64,000 bases of DNA from Colletotrichum lupini (lineage: Eukaryota; Ascomycota; Sordariomycetes; Glomerellales; Glomerellaceae), in NCBI RefSeq assembly GCF_023278565.1, contig NC_064680.1, positions 4,712,001-4,776,000 on the forward strand. The letters are read 5' to 3'. The notes beneath the pieces were generated by a model. The model had not been told where the DNA came from. It worked only from the letters and a program-made list of their open reading frames with translations, and did no database searches. The position numbers and the translations under genes were made by a program. Numbering within the stretch: the stretch's first letter is position 1; each line of letters starts with the position of its first letter. Shown in pieces: positions 46,586-57,770 of the stretch.

Positions 46586-49500
46586 TTAATATTAATTAGT
46601 AATTAAATTCTATTATTATAGATCGGTAAGGTATCTTATTATATAGAAGAGACGACTTTTTAATACTATACGGGATAGGAGATTCGTACTAATTAACTTT
46701 ATAAAAGTAAATAAAAAAGGAGGCGATTTTTAAATACTATACGGAATTAAGTAATCATAGCTTTTTATTATTTACGAGAGGTCGACATTTATTATATTAA
46801 ACTATATTAATTAATAGAACTACTTAAGTAATTAGCTTTTTATTATTACCCTAAGTAGCTTTTTTATTAAACGACTTTTTTATAACCGGCCCGCAATTAG
46901 AAATTAACTAATTAAATTAGTAAAAAAAAATATTTATATAACGACTACTTACTTAATTAATTAGCGTAACGAACGAGCTTAATAGTATAATATAAAAGAG
47001 TACTACGTAATTAAAAAAGGGGATTTCTAAACGTAAATATTCTTATTTAGTAATAAAAGTAACTTTATAGGAGTTATTAAACTAAGAGATTTATAGTATA
47101 TAAAAAAGTTTATTATTACGAGGATTTTATAAATACGACTTTAAGCTTATAATTTAGACGACTTTTTCGTAGCTCCCTTAATTACTCCCTAGGTATTACT
47201 TAAGAATATAATATAGGGAACGGTTTAACGAGGGAGGAGGGGATTTAGAAGTTTTAATAATATTAAGTTAAAAATATTATAAATCTTAGAGATTAACTTA
47301 AAAAAAAAGCGGCTATTTTAAAATAGTCCTACGACCTCTTATTAAAATTATTATTAGCTTAAGAAAAGGCTAAAAAGACGAGGATTTAAAGGGAAAAAAA
47401 AAGAATCTTTTAAAGGGCTACTTAAAAGCTTTTTTTTATATTAGCTCCTAGTATAAGATTATTAATTTTAAGAAATTAACTAAGTAATAAAAGGGATTAT
47501 TAATAAGTAATAATTACTTAACTATAATTAAGTTACGAAAAAGACTACTTAAAAAATATAAAATAGGGTACTAAGAGGCTATAAAAGATAAGATCTTTAA
47601 GGTATTTAACCTTACTACGTATAAGTAATAAATAAGCATTTTTAATAAGTTTTTAAAATATACGATTTTATAAAAAAAAGGGCTTAATTTTATTAACTAT
47701 ATTTAATAGCTTATATAGTTCTTAATAAATTATATAACTCCTTTATAAGCCGCCTAGCGTTTATGTTTAACTATTTTTATAAAATATTACTCTAAAAGAG
47801 GTAAGTTAAGAAAAGAAATTATTTAGAGATTATAAAGAGTACGAGGCTTAAGAGGCTAGAAGTATATAGGATAGCGGAAATTAATAACTAATAAAAATCC
47901 CGAGACTAATTATTATATTTTCTTATAGTAATATAAACGTCTATTACTATTATTATAAAAAAGAATTATTAAAACTTATCCTTTTATACCAAATAAAAAA
48001 GAGGATTTTAGTAAGTATAATAGCTAGCGATTTAAAAAGGTAGTAATAATTATTAAAAATAATAAAAACGAGAGTAGTAGCGAGACGGTAAGAGGAAATA
48101 AGAATTTCTTAAACCTTAATAAATTCGTTAAGTAATAAAAGTACGGATTTATTATAACTAGCGCGCGGATTAAATATATCCCTATTAAGATTGAATACGC
48201 TAATAATTACTAATATAAGTATAAGTTAAAATACGACCCTTAGCGAGTTAGGGTAAAGAAGAAAAGGACGAAACCCGATTTTAAATAGAATCCTAATCCC
48301 TTATAAGTAAGTAAATATTAACCTGGATTATTAAGGGACGTAGATATATAGAATTATAAATTAGCTTAATAATAAGTAAATTAACGCGGTATTAATCTAT
48401 TTAACTAAGGTTTATAAAAAAAAGGGGCTATAAGGGTAACCCCTATTTTATAAAATTATAAACGACCTTAGTTACTAACTAGACGAATAGTTCGTAAGCG
48501 TAAGCCTAAGAATTATAAAAGTAATTAATAAATTCTTTTATAGGCGAGGAGTATTATTAATATAATTATAATTACGAGAGCTATATAAAATATTAATAGC
48601 GATAATTATAAAAGAGGAATTCGTATTATAGAACTAAATATAGGTTAATAGAGCGTATAATCGCTTTAACAAATTTAAAAAAAGGGTAAACGACCTAGAT
48701 TTCCTCCCTATAATTACTAACGGAAATCTATTATTATAAAAAGATATACTAAAGCAAAATATAGTATTAAAAATATAATAATTAATAATTCTACCTATTT
48801 CGATTTATAACTTATTACCGCTATTAATACGAAATTCGGCGCTAATTAGCTAATAAGAAAAGAGGTAAATAATTTAAAGTTATTAATAGTACGTAGCGAC
48901 GCAAGGATCGTATATAGATATTAAAAATCTAGTAATAAATACGAGGTAATTTATAGACTTTAAAAAGATCTTTTTAAAAAAGAAATTATATTTTAAAGGG
49001 AAGTATAAGGTTTTATAAAAAACCCTAACGATATTTTACGATTATTACGAAAAAGTCGGAATTAGGGAATACTAATACTATTTAGTAATTAATATCGTAC
49101 TCATAAGCAAAGCCTCGGATTATTATTATAAAGCGGTACGTAATTTTAATTAAAACGACTTTTTTAGCATAATTAACGTAATCCGAAGCTACTTTAAGAC
49201 TTATAATAAGAACCTAGAGCTTTTATTTAAGCTATAAGCGATTTTTTATATATTTATAGCTAGGACAATAGAAAATAAATTGCGAGTAGAGATCCTTAAA
49301 GAGCTTATTAATTAAATTAATAAGCTAGTAAAAACCTAGCTAAATAAGGGAATAAATAAGCGAAAAGTCGGATATTTTTATATCGTAGTTTAGTATATAC
49401 TAAAAGTAAAAATAACCTTATACTAAGTACTTAAAAACTACGAGATACTTTACTCGAGGCTAAGATCTAGTTTTAATATTAAAATAAGAATACCGCGCTA

Positions 49501-50872
49501 AACCTATTTCTAAGCGTATAATAGCCCTTATTAATAATATTAGGTCGATCGAATATATAAAAAAAAAAAAAAGAGGCTAAATACGGTAATTACTAATAAA
49601 GAGGCCTAAATTTATTAAATAAATAAAGATTTAACTTACGAGTAGGGTAATAAAAGAGGTAATACTATATTTATAAAAAAGATAAATATTAATTAAGTAA
49701 CTACTCTAAAGAAGAGCGTACTAAATTATATAAATAGTATAAAAAGTCGAGGGTAGTAAATAGTAAAACTAGCCCTCGTTAGTTTAACTAATTCTTTATT
49801 ATATATAAAAATAAATCTAGGGGTACGGAACTTAATAATAATAGCTAAAGTAGCGGCTTAAAGTATATATCCCCTATAAGAAATTCAGAAGATAAAGAAG
49901 ATTTTACTTCTTATACTAACGAATTAGATTATAACGAAATTAATAATATTAACTACTCTTTTTTTACTCCGTTAGCTTTTAAAAAATATACGAAGCTAAA
50001 CGAATAAAGAGTAATAAAAGCTCTTAATAAATAAGCTTTTATTTATAAATAATAAAAAAAGGTCCCTTAGATAACGGATATAGAGGCGATTAAAAGGGTA
50101 AATTTAATAGGGCCGAAGCCTATTATCTTAATAATTAAAAAGAAGACGCTATCTCTCTTAATATTTAAAAAAAAGGAATATAATACTAAGTAAATCTAGG
50201 GATAGTTAGAGGGGTCTTTTTTATATTACCTAGATCCCTCGAATATTAAGCTTATATAAATATTTTATGCGAGCGAAAGGTACGGCCTAAACGATTTTTA
50301 TAAAATTATCCTAAATACTAAGGTATTATAATAATTAATTAAAAAAAAAGGGTAATTCTAAGCGCTATAAAAGATTGCGCTAGTAATATTTAATATATTA
50401 ACGGCGGGTATTACGAGGATTAGTTTTAGCCTAAATAAAGAAATCGTCGCCCTAAGTATAATAAAAGTAAAGACGCACTTCGGAATAATAACTTTTTATA
50501 TTTTACTTATTAATACCCCATTTCTCCTATATTTAAAAAATATAGATTAACTAAGTATTATATTTAATAATATAAGGAATAGAATCTTTAGTAATAAGTA
50601 CTTCGAAATAGTTAAATAATAATAGGGGTATGCGTTTATAAAGCTTATTAATAATACGAAATTAATTAATTACTTAACGGAAAGTGAGCTTAGAAGACTA
50701 TATTAAAGATTTAAGTACTCGTTAGTTACGAGGCTATATAACTTCTTAAAGTAATTGAGTAATAATAATATCGAAATAGGGGCGCTAGAGTAATTAACGA
50801 AAGTATATTATTAAAATTCAATAAATGCGCAGAGCCTACGTAGATTTAAATTTAAATTACGTAATAAGCTTA

Positions 50873-51350
50873 ACTTTAACTAGGAAATCGTTATTAATAT
50901 CTTCTATTTAAATAGTCGGCTAGTACTATATATAATTAACGTAGCTATATCTTTCTAAGTAAGGTAATTCTTTTAAGATTTATAAATAAAAATAGTATAA
51001 GTAGCCCTATAAAAAAGCTAGATTAATATATACTAGGGACCGCTAGATAGTATTAGAACCGACGCTAGTACTAGTTTTAAGTTAGTAAAATTTAAAGATA
51101 ATATAATAGCTTACGGTATATAGCTAAAAGTCGTACTTATTAAAGCGCACTATAGTATTAAAAAAGTAAAAAGGGCATACTAGTAGTTAAAAAGGGCGTT
51201 TAGAATTATTAAAAAGAAAAATCCGGATTCTACTAATAACGAATACCTTTAAATAGTACTTAAATACTATAATAATACTATAGGGCCTAACGGACTTATA
51301 CTAACGTTATTAATATTTAGAGCATATTTAAGAACGACCTTAGCCTCGCT
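50873..51350 (+). pseudogene. Copia integrase remnant of element A
   Basis: Read through stops, the plus frame gives an integrase core: an RTDASTSFKLVKF segment in place of the family TDAGTNF, then KAHYSIKKVKRAY, and downstream the block IGPNGLILTLLIFRAY, which corresponds to the TxGPDGLxPTLLVFGAYP motif of fungal Copia polyproteins. Several tryptophan and glutamine codons are now TAG/TAA. Confidence 0.75.
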
Positions 51351-52069
51351 ATTATTACTAAATATAAGCTAACGAGCCTAAGTAATTAAAAAAGTAATAT
51401 AAGTATTATATAAAATAAGCATAAAAAGTAAGTTAATAAAGTAATTACTATGCGCAATAGGCCCGATATAAGGGATAATCTAAATATATTACTAAATTCG
51501 GATATATAAGTATAGCGCGAAATTACTTAATAATAGGCTAGGCTATATAAGTTAATTTTTATTAACGAGCGCTTTTATATAGTTACGAGAGATTATAACT
51601 AGCTACTTAAAACATTAATTACGGTAGTTAGACCGTATTATATAAATCCTAACGAAGTAATTTTTAACTTATAAAAAAAAGAAAAGCTAGGGGAAATTAT
51701 ATAACCTATAATAGAGGTATAAGAAATTATCCTTAATAAAATCGTTGTAGTAGTACTAATAGATAATAAGGAAGAGGAAATTGCTAAAAGGGCACTAATA
51801 CTACCGGTAAGACGTTATAAAAAACTATAACGGTAAGCCCTAACGTAGTAATTTATTATTAGTAACGAGGTAATTAATACTTTTTATATAATAAAAAAGA
51901 AAGCCGATTTCGAGCTAGTAGTTAAACTACGTAAGGAAGGTATAATTATAGTTATTAAAAAACTATATAAGGGATTAGATCTTATCGAAGCAAATACTCT
52001 TCGTAATCGGGGGGTTTATTAATTTATCCTATATAACTTAAAAAAATATATAAACCTCTATATATTTAA

Positions 52070-52620
52070 ATTACGAATAGTTCGTAAGATTAAAAAGAAA
52101 GGAATACCCTAGCTATATAAGAAGTCTAAATATATAATTTAGGGGTATGGCGACGTTAAAAAGGCGACGCTACTTATATAATTACTTATTATATAGCACT
52201 ATAGTTAATAATTAATAATAGTACTAATAATATTACTATAGAAAAAGGGATACGAAATTTAGAGCCGTAATATTACCTAGGCCTATACCTAATCGGCTAT
52301 AGGGCTTATAAAGAAAATCCTAGCCTATTTACTAAAAAAAATAGTTAGTAAGTACTTAAAAAGTACGATCATTAAAGTGCTTAAGCTATTATATAAGCTC
52401 GTAGAATCGGGTACTTATTAGTAAGCTACTTATTACGATTTTTATATTAATTAATTATTAATAATTACTTTTATATACGACCTATACTTATTTATTACGG
52501 AGTACGAAAGTAACTAATTTAGGATCGTTAGAATATAAACTAATAATATATTAAGCTTATTTAATATTAACTTTATAAAAAAGGAGGATAAGGAGCTTTA
52601 AAAAGCGGGCTTTATAACGA
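52070..52620 (+). pseudogene. Copia reverse-transcriptase remnant of element A
   Basis: Recognisable segments through stops are KSKYII-GYGD, NIT-AYT-S, IIKVLKLLYKLVESGTY and FRIVRI-TNNIL, where dashes are stop codons derived from glutamine codons. At the catalytic site the residues read I-stop-T-N-N (about 52533-52550), implying an ancestral QTDD, not YVDD. That variant is known in a fungal Copia lineage. Confidence 0.72.
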
Positions 52621-52749
52621 AGCTAAAAGAGGTCCTTATAATAAATACCCCCTTAGTATTTAACGGCGGGATTTTTATAATTAAAAAAGAAACCGTCGTT
52701 TTTTAGTAAAAGGGATAGGGTAAGAAGATTAACCTTATTAATTTAAACG

Positions 52750-53480
52750 TAACTAACGTTAAAAAGCGGTATAAAGCTAAGCTTATACGAGGGGTATATA
52801 TTATAAGTATTTATTAGCCCGAGGCGACTTTTAATTATATTAAAGTAGCGTAAGTTATAAATCTAACTAAACGAGATATCGAGGTACTTAATAAGCGGCT
52901 TAAGTAGTAATAAACGAATTTTAATTAAAGTCTCGTTTATTACTTAATTAACCTTATAATTAATAAGCTTTACGTTTTTATTAATAAGTTATTTATAAAT
53001 AATAACGACCTTACTTCGTAATTAGGGTATATTATTATCTTAGTTAACGAGAGTATAAATAAGAGCGAATTTATTATATATAGTAATATAATTTACTACT
53101 CGTTAATTAAAAATAAGCGGGTAATAAGAAGTATATTAGCGTTAGAGGTTTATAATATAGTTAATAGCGTTAACCTCTTTTATACGATTTTAACGACGCT
53201 AAAGAAGATTACTAATTAAATTAGCTTTCTACCTATTTTAATAGTTATTTATACCGATTCTTATTTACTATATAAATACCTTGTTAAATTAAGAACGATA
53301 AAAAAAAAGAGGCTTATAATTAATATTATAGCCCTTACGTAATCGTACGAAAGGTGTAAAATACTCGAAATCTATTAAATTAATAATAAAGATAATTTTA
53401 TAGACGCTTTTATAAAAGTAGTACTAAATAAGGGATTAAAGTAATTCGTAAGTAATAAAAAAGTTACTATACGAATAGAG
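52750..53480 (+). pseudogene. RNase H remnant and 3' end of the element A polyprotein
   Basis: Plus-frame translation through stops gives VFINKLFINNNDLTS with GYIIILVNES, then RSILALEVYN, IYTDSYLLYKYLVKL and the KRLIINI segment, matching the Copia RNase H region (ANNxDLSSQxGY, TDSxSLYxxLxKL, KRLMIDI). It ends about 120 bp before the 3' LTR. Confidence 0.75.
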
Positions 53481-53602
53481 GAATAGGTTATATAAAAAGA
53501 GTAAAAAAAAGGGGGAAAAAGAGACGACTTAATAAACGGGCCCGAGGTTAAATTATACCTCTAACCGTAGCGGTTAAATTAATAAAAAAAAGAGAAAGTT
53601 AG

Positions 53603-53810
53603 TATTAAATTAAAAATCTAATTTAACCGTAGTATATAGCCGACTATATAGGGGCTAATTAGGGGCCCTATTTATAATTATCGTAGCTAGCCTAACTTAT
53701 AATTAGAACCTCTTTCTTATACCTACGTAAATATTTATATAGTTTAATTAATCTCTTCGTTAACTACGGTTCGAACTAACTACCTTATAATAGGGATATT
53801 AATAAGGATA
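53603..53810 (+). repeat. 3' LTR of element A
   Basis: 208 bp, collinear with the 5' LTR and differing mainly by transitions. It is exactly 12 bp longer because of an imperfect tandem duplication at the end (two ATA-terminated 12-13-mers). AAGAC follows immediately. Confidence 0.8.
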
Positions 53811-53815
53811 AAGAC

Positions 53816-54109
53816 TGTCCAAACACCTAGCCTACGTGTCTTCCTAAATACGGTGCACATGTTTAGCTCAAGTTAACTAAGAAATTGTGAAAGAGTTGTG
53901 CGCAAAACGGCCAGGAGATACTGTTAAACTTGTGTATGAGGTCAACGCGGTGTGTGATTCAGATGCAAGGCACCATTCACTCAGTTAAGATAGGAGTAGC
54001 ATCATGCATCTATCCAGACTTTATGAAGCTTCATCAAAGTCATCGTTTTCTGTTAAAACAGTCGCTGAGGATCTAGCTATGCAAGGTGTCTATGGTGGTC
54101 ATTATTATT
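53816..54109. other. Spacer between element A and the quinate dehydrogenase gene
   Basis: About 294 bp of normal-composition DNA containing the 3' UTR of the dehydrogenase gene. No sign of RIP spreading past the target duplication is visible by eye. Confidence 0.55.
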
Positions 54110-55127
54110 TTACAATTTTGAGTGTTGTGACAGCTTTGCCGCAATCACATCCTTTACCTTTTGAACGGTAAGTTCGTCAACCTCCTTGCCAGTCCAGTAC
54201 CGGTCCTATCAAGATGTTAGAAATGTGTATGTTAGATGGGGTTCAGATTTTGTGCTGACTGACCTGTTCAAGACCTTGGTAGATCATGGCTTCAGTGCCC
54301 AGGATCACTTGCCAGCCGGCATCCTCTGCGAGAGCACCGATTTCTGTGTAGGGCGTGGGGTTATAGCACATCTCGAGGATAGCGCCCTTGCGATCCTTGT
54401 TCAGGAACTCGACGATAATCTCACGCGCTACAATCTCCTCTGCTGTCTTGGGAGTGAAGTTGGGTACGCACGCCACAATAGCGCCGGGGGCGTCGAGGTC
54501 TCTCGCCTCCTCGACGGTGGAGACGTGATACAGATTGTCTCCATATCCCCGCGCGGAGCACTCTTCGATGACTGCGTCGACTTCGCTCTTGTCACGGTTG
54601 ACGAGGTAGATATCGGTGGCCTTCATCCACTTGCGCAGAGCGTAGACGGCACTTCTGGCCGCACCGCCGCCTCCGATGACAAGAGCCGGCTTGTTGTGGT
54701 AGACGGTATCAGGGTCGGTGACGTTCTGAACAAAAGACTCACGGACGCCGATTACGTCCGTGTTGGTGCCGCAGTATATCCGCTTGCCGTCGCGTTCTCT
54801 GATGAAGAGTGTGTTGCAGGCGCCAACATCGCGGCACTCATCCGTCAGCTCGTCGAGGTGAGGGATGATGGCAACCTTGTTGGGCATGGTTACTGAGCTG
54901 CCGTAAAATTTGGGGTGCTTGATGAGTTCCAGAAACAGCGACAAGTCTGCCGAGTCCAGTCTCATTTGCTCCCATTTCAGGCCAATGCCCTCGTAAATGG
55001 TGGTGTGCAGGAGTGGTGACAAGGAATGTGTGATTTTTTGGCCAAACAGGTAACCGTGGCGGTCAAGCTGCTCAATCTTGACCGCAATAGTGTCTTCCAC
55101 CTGGTCGATGGGAGCAGCACTGGCCAT
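54110..55127 (-). CDS. qutB: Quinate/shikimate 5-dehydrogenase (catabolic, QutB/QA-3 type)
   Basis: Exons on the minus strand are 55127-54264 and 54205-54110, giving 319 aa. The intron is 58 nt (54206-54263, GTCAGT...GATAG). It oxidises quinate to 3-dehydroquinate, and shikimate to 3-dehydroshikimate, with NAD(P)+ in the cytosol. Substrate-binding SLSP lies at about 35-38. The catalytic lysine is K84 in SSVTMPNK and the catalytic aspartate is D124 in TNTDVIG. GACNTLF and the nucleotide loop GGGGAARSA (about 152-160) are typical. The second exon supplies the family C-terminus beginning DRYWTGKE. Length matches QA-3 and QutB (about 320-330). It shares a divergent promoter with the dehydratase gene and converges on the distant permease gene. 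Retroelement A ends about 300 bp beyond its stop codon. Confidence 0.94.
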
Positions 55128-55726
55128 TGTTGCTTGATGTGAGTTGGTTGAGTTTAAGAAAGTGAGTGATGCTGAGATGAGATCAAGGATTGTCTGTCTC
55201 TCTTTCTCTCTTGCTTGAAAGTTTCGAATGATATCTGCAAGGCTCTTCTGTGCAACTGACTGAAGAATGATAGGAATGGCGTTATGGCAAGATGCAACAA
55301 ATGGAGAAAACCAGGGCTCTTTTTAGTCTAAAATACGGTGGGAATTGTCAACCGCAGAAAATGGGGGGGAAATGGGGTCTAATGGAAGCCACTTTTTGTG
55401 CCTCGCTCTTATTCCCTTCTTCTTGTCTCCAAATGGAGCTTCATCGGTCCAATGATAGCTGTATCGAATTAATCATTCTTGCGGAATACGGGGAAAAGTC
55501 CGGGGCACTGGGACGGGCTTCTCGAGATCGCGTGGAATCCGCATCAGGGCTTTTCCCATCGGCATCTCGCTGCGATTTCAGAGGGGGACTTCCGGCAAAG
55601 AACTCTCCAGCCAACAGCCAGTGAGAAGTGCCGGGCAGTCTGGGCCTCGGAATGGTGGGCATACGACACAAAAGACACCCGCCCCCCCGGTTCGCTTGGT
55701 GCTCCCACTCATCCGAGTAGCCATTC

Positions 55727-55742
55727 TGGAGAACGTTTATCC
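55727..55742. promoter_or_regulatory. Candidate QA-1F/QutA activator binding site, shared dehydrogenase-dehydratase promoter
   Basis: TGGAGAACGTTTATCC matches the Neurospora consensus GGRTAARYRYTTATCC at 13 of 16 positions, with the right half (RYTTATCC) perfect. It is about 600 bp from the dehydrogenase ATG and 690 bp from the dehydratase ATG, so one site could serve both. Inferred from motif and position. Confidence 0.5.
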
Positions 55743-56019
55743 TGTGGCCTGGAGAAGTGTTCTTCCTGACAACCGGCAGCGCCTGGAAAGTTCAACGTCA
55801 CCAGCCGTCAGTCTAGCTTGCTACGCCTCCCATCAACCACCACACTCAGTGATGGGCATCGTACATGCCGCTACCACAGGCTCGGGGTGTGAGAGACGTG
55901 CGGCAGCGCGTCATTCAGACTGGTCCGGCTACCTTCGGGCGCCCCAGAAATCCCCAGATCGGTATGCTTGCAAACATCTGACGCCGATAAGATGGGGTAA
56001 TTGGCGGGTGAATGACTTT

Positions 56020-56049
56020 CCTCCTCCTCCTCCTCCTCCTCCTCCCTCC
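56020..56049. repeat. (CTC)n pyrimidine tract upstream of the dehydratase
   Basis: About nine CTC/CCT units, about 385 bp before the dehydratase ATG. It mirrors the CTC tract on the sense strand of the repressor promoter. Confidence 0.85.
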
Positions 56050-56431
56050 ATCGCCCCTCGGGCGTCCGGTGTGACCCGGATACAGCATGGCAGCAGACAA
56101 GATCATTGGGTAAAGCTACCTACCGTTCTCTGCGAGAGAGTTGCCGTATGGGTCTGCCATTGCCATTCTGCTTAGATACGGGAATCGAGAGCTGCAAATA
56201 ATCTTCCTGATCCCCTGCTGCCGAGGGCAAATGTATACCAGTGGACGTCCACCTCTTTAGGCCCAAGTCCTCCCTCCATCCTTCTTCTAAGTCCTTCTTG
56301 CTACTCCCAAATACCAGAACGACACATAACACCTTGTTGTTGAATTATTTGTGTGTTGTATTCGCATTCATTCGCACTAGATACCCTTGCTATTCTATCG
56401 TCAACAACCTCACATCTCACACACAATCACA

Positions 56432-57487
56432 ATGCCTTCCCGGTTAGGAATCAGCACAATGTCGCTCGGCCGATGCTGGGCTGGCCACAGCTTTGAGCAC
56501 AAGATGGACATGGCCGCCAAGTATGGGTACCAGGGCATTGAGCTTTGGCACGAGGATCTCATGGACGTTGCCGAGCAGTTGCCCGGCGGTGCTGCCTCGA
56601 TCGACAACCAGCTCGCTGCTGCTGGAATTGTCAAGAGAATGTGCGATGTCCGCAACATCGAGATTATCTGCCTTCAGCCCTTTCAACACTTCGAGGGGCT
56701 CATTGACCGGGAGCAGCACGCCCGCCGCATCGAGGAGTTGCGTGTTTGGATCCAGCTTGCCCATGTCCTCGGCACAGACTTGATCCAGATTCCCAGCAAC
56801 GTCTTGCCCGCAGAGCAGGTTTCTGAGGATCTTGAACTTCACATTGCCGACCTGGCTGAAGTGGCAGACATTGGTGCTGCGTCCAACCCCCCTATCCAGT
56901 TCTCATATGAGTCTCTCTCCTGGGGAACGAGAGTGGATGTATGGGAGACGTGCTGGGAGGTGATTCAACGGGTCGACCGGCCCAACTTTGGCATGTGCCT
57001 CGATACATTCAACATTGCTGGCCGCATCTTTGCGGACCCCACCGCAGCTTCCGGAAAGGTGGTCGATGCCGAGCAAGCTGTCAAGGACTCTATTCAGCGG
57101 TTGCTCACGACTGTCGATGTCTCCAAGATTATTTACGTCCAGGTCGTCGACGCTGAGCGCCTCGCTGAGCCTATCTGCGAAACGCACCCCTACTACAATG
57201 CCGAACAGCCGCACCGCATGTCTTGGTCAAGAAACTGCCGCCTATTCTATGGCGAGTATTCAAGAGGCGCGTATCTTCCTGTCCGGGAACTCTGCGCCGC
57301 CATCTTCCAGGGTCTCGGTTTCGAGGGCTGGGTTAGCTTTGAGTTGTTCAACAGGAGGATGTCAGAGGAAGACCACGGTGTGCCCGAGGAGTTGGCAAAG
57401 AGAGGAGCTGTCGCTTGGTCTAAGCTCGTGAGAGACATAAAGCTAAGAGTAGAAGAGCCATCAGCACAGGTCACGGCGTCACTATAA
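56432..57487 (+). CDS. qutC: 3-dehydroshikimate dehydratase (QutC/QA-4 type)
   Basis: A single exon of 351 aa, between QutC (348) and QA-4 (359) in length. It converts 3-dehydroshikimate to protocatechuate, which then enters the beta-ketoadipate pathway. It is a metal-dependent TIM-barrel enzyme of the xylose-isomerase-like superfamily. The N-terminal strand LGISTMSLGRCWAGHSFEHK and YQGIELWHEDL are hallmarks. Likely metal ligands lie in FSYESLSWG (Glu), FGMCLDTFNI (Asp), YVQVVDAERL and VSFELFNRRM (Glu). The ATG at 56432 follows a CACAATCACA leader and precedes conserved MPSRLGIS. It is divergent from the dehydrogenase gene, and element B begins 84 bp after its stop. Confidence 0.95.
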   Translation: MPSRLGISTMSLGRCWAGHSFEHKMDMAAKYGYQGIELWHEDLMDVAEQLPGGAASIDNQLAAAGIVKRMCDVRNIEIICLQPFQHFEGLIDREQHARRIEELRVWIQLAHVLGTDLIQIPSNVLPAEQVSEDLELHIADLAEVADIGAASNPPIQFSYESLSWGTRVDVWETCWEVIQRVDRPNFGMCLDTFNIAGRIFADPTAASGKVVDAEQAVKDSIQRLLTTVDVSKIIYVQVVDAERLAEPICETHPYYNAEQPHRMSWSRNCRLFYGEYSRGAYLPVRELCAAIFQGLGFEGWVSFELFNRRMSEEDHGVPEELAKRGAVAWSKLVRDIKLRVEEPSAQVTASL

Positions 57488-57563
57488 GGGGACAAGACGG
57501 CATGAAGAATGAACATTTTGCATAGCGATTGTATAGTATTTACACTACTAGTTCTTTTTCTTT

Positions 57564-57569
57564 AATAAA
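57564..57569 (+). terminator. Likely polyadenylation signal of the dehydratase gene
   Basis: AATAAA 77 bp after the stop codon. Element B starts three bases further on, so the cleavage site probably lies inside the inserted LTR. Confidence 0.55.
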
Positions 57570-57571
57570 AC

Positions 57572-57770
57572 TGTCGGATTAAAAGTCCAATTCGACCGCA
57601 GCATCTAGCCGACTGCGCAGGGGCTAATTAGGGGCCCTATTTACGATTATCGTAACCAGCCCAACCTATAGTTAGAACCTCCTTTTTATACCTACTACGT
57701 AAATATTTATATAGTTTAATTAATCTCTTCGTTAACTACGGTTCGAACTAACTACCCTATAATAAAAATA
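57572..57770 (+). repeat. 5' LTR of element B
   Basis: 199 bp. Same as the element A 5' LTR except for transitions and a 3-bp insertion (CTACTACG versus CTTACG). Left flank is AAAAC; the matching right-hand target duplication lies outside the window. Confidence 0.8.

Larger units (their letters stand above)
46390..53810 (+). mobile_element. RIP-degraded Ty1/Copia LTR retrotransposon (element A)
   Basis: A complete 7.4-kb insertion in plus orientation, flanked by AAGAC target duplications (46385-46389 and 53811-53815). LTRs are 46390-46585 and 53603-53810. Gene order, read through stops, is a gag-like region (about 46.9-49.5 kb, not firmly recognised), integrase (about 50.87-51.35 kb), reverse transcriptase (about 52.07-52.62 kb) and RNase H (about 52.75-53.48 kb), which is Copia order. 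The sequence is AT-rich with many TAA/TAG codons replacing CAA, CAG or TGG, the expected product of RIP. A second copy of the same family begins at 57572. Confidence 0.87.
55128..56431. promoter_or_regulatory. Divergent promoter of quinate dehydrogenase and dehydroshikimate dehydratase
   Basis: 1.3 kb between two head-to-head catabolic genes. It contains a candidate QA-1F-type site (55727-55742) near the middle, a (CTC)n tract (about 56020-56049) on the dehydratase side, and a CAATCACA leader at the dehydratase ATG. The overlapping ORFs are unsupported. Confidence 0.65.
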
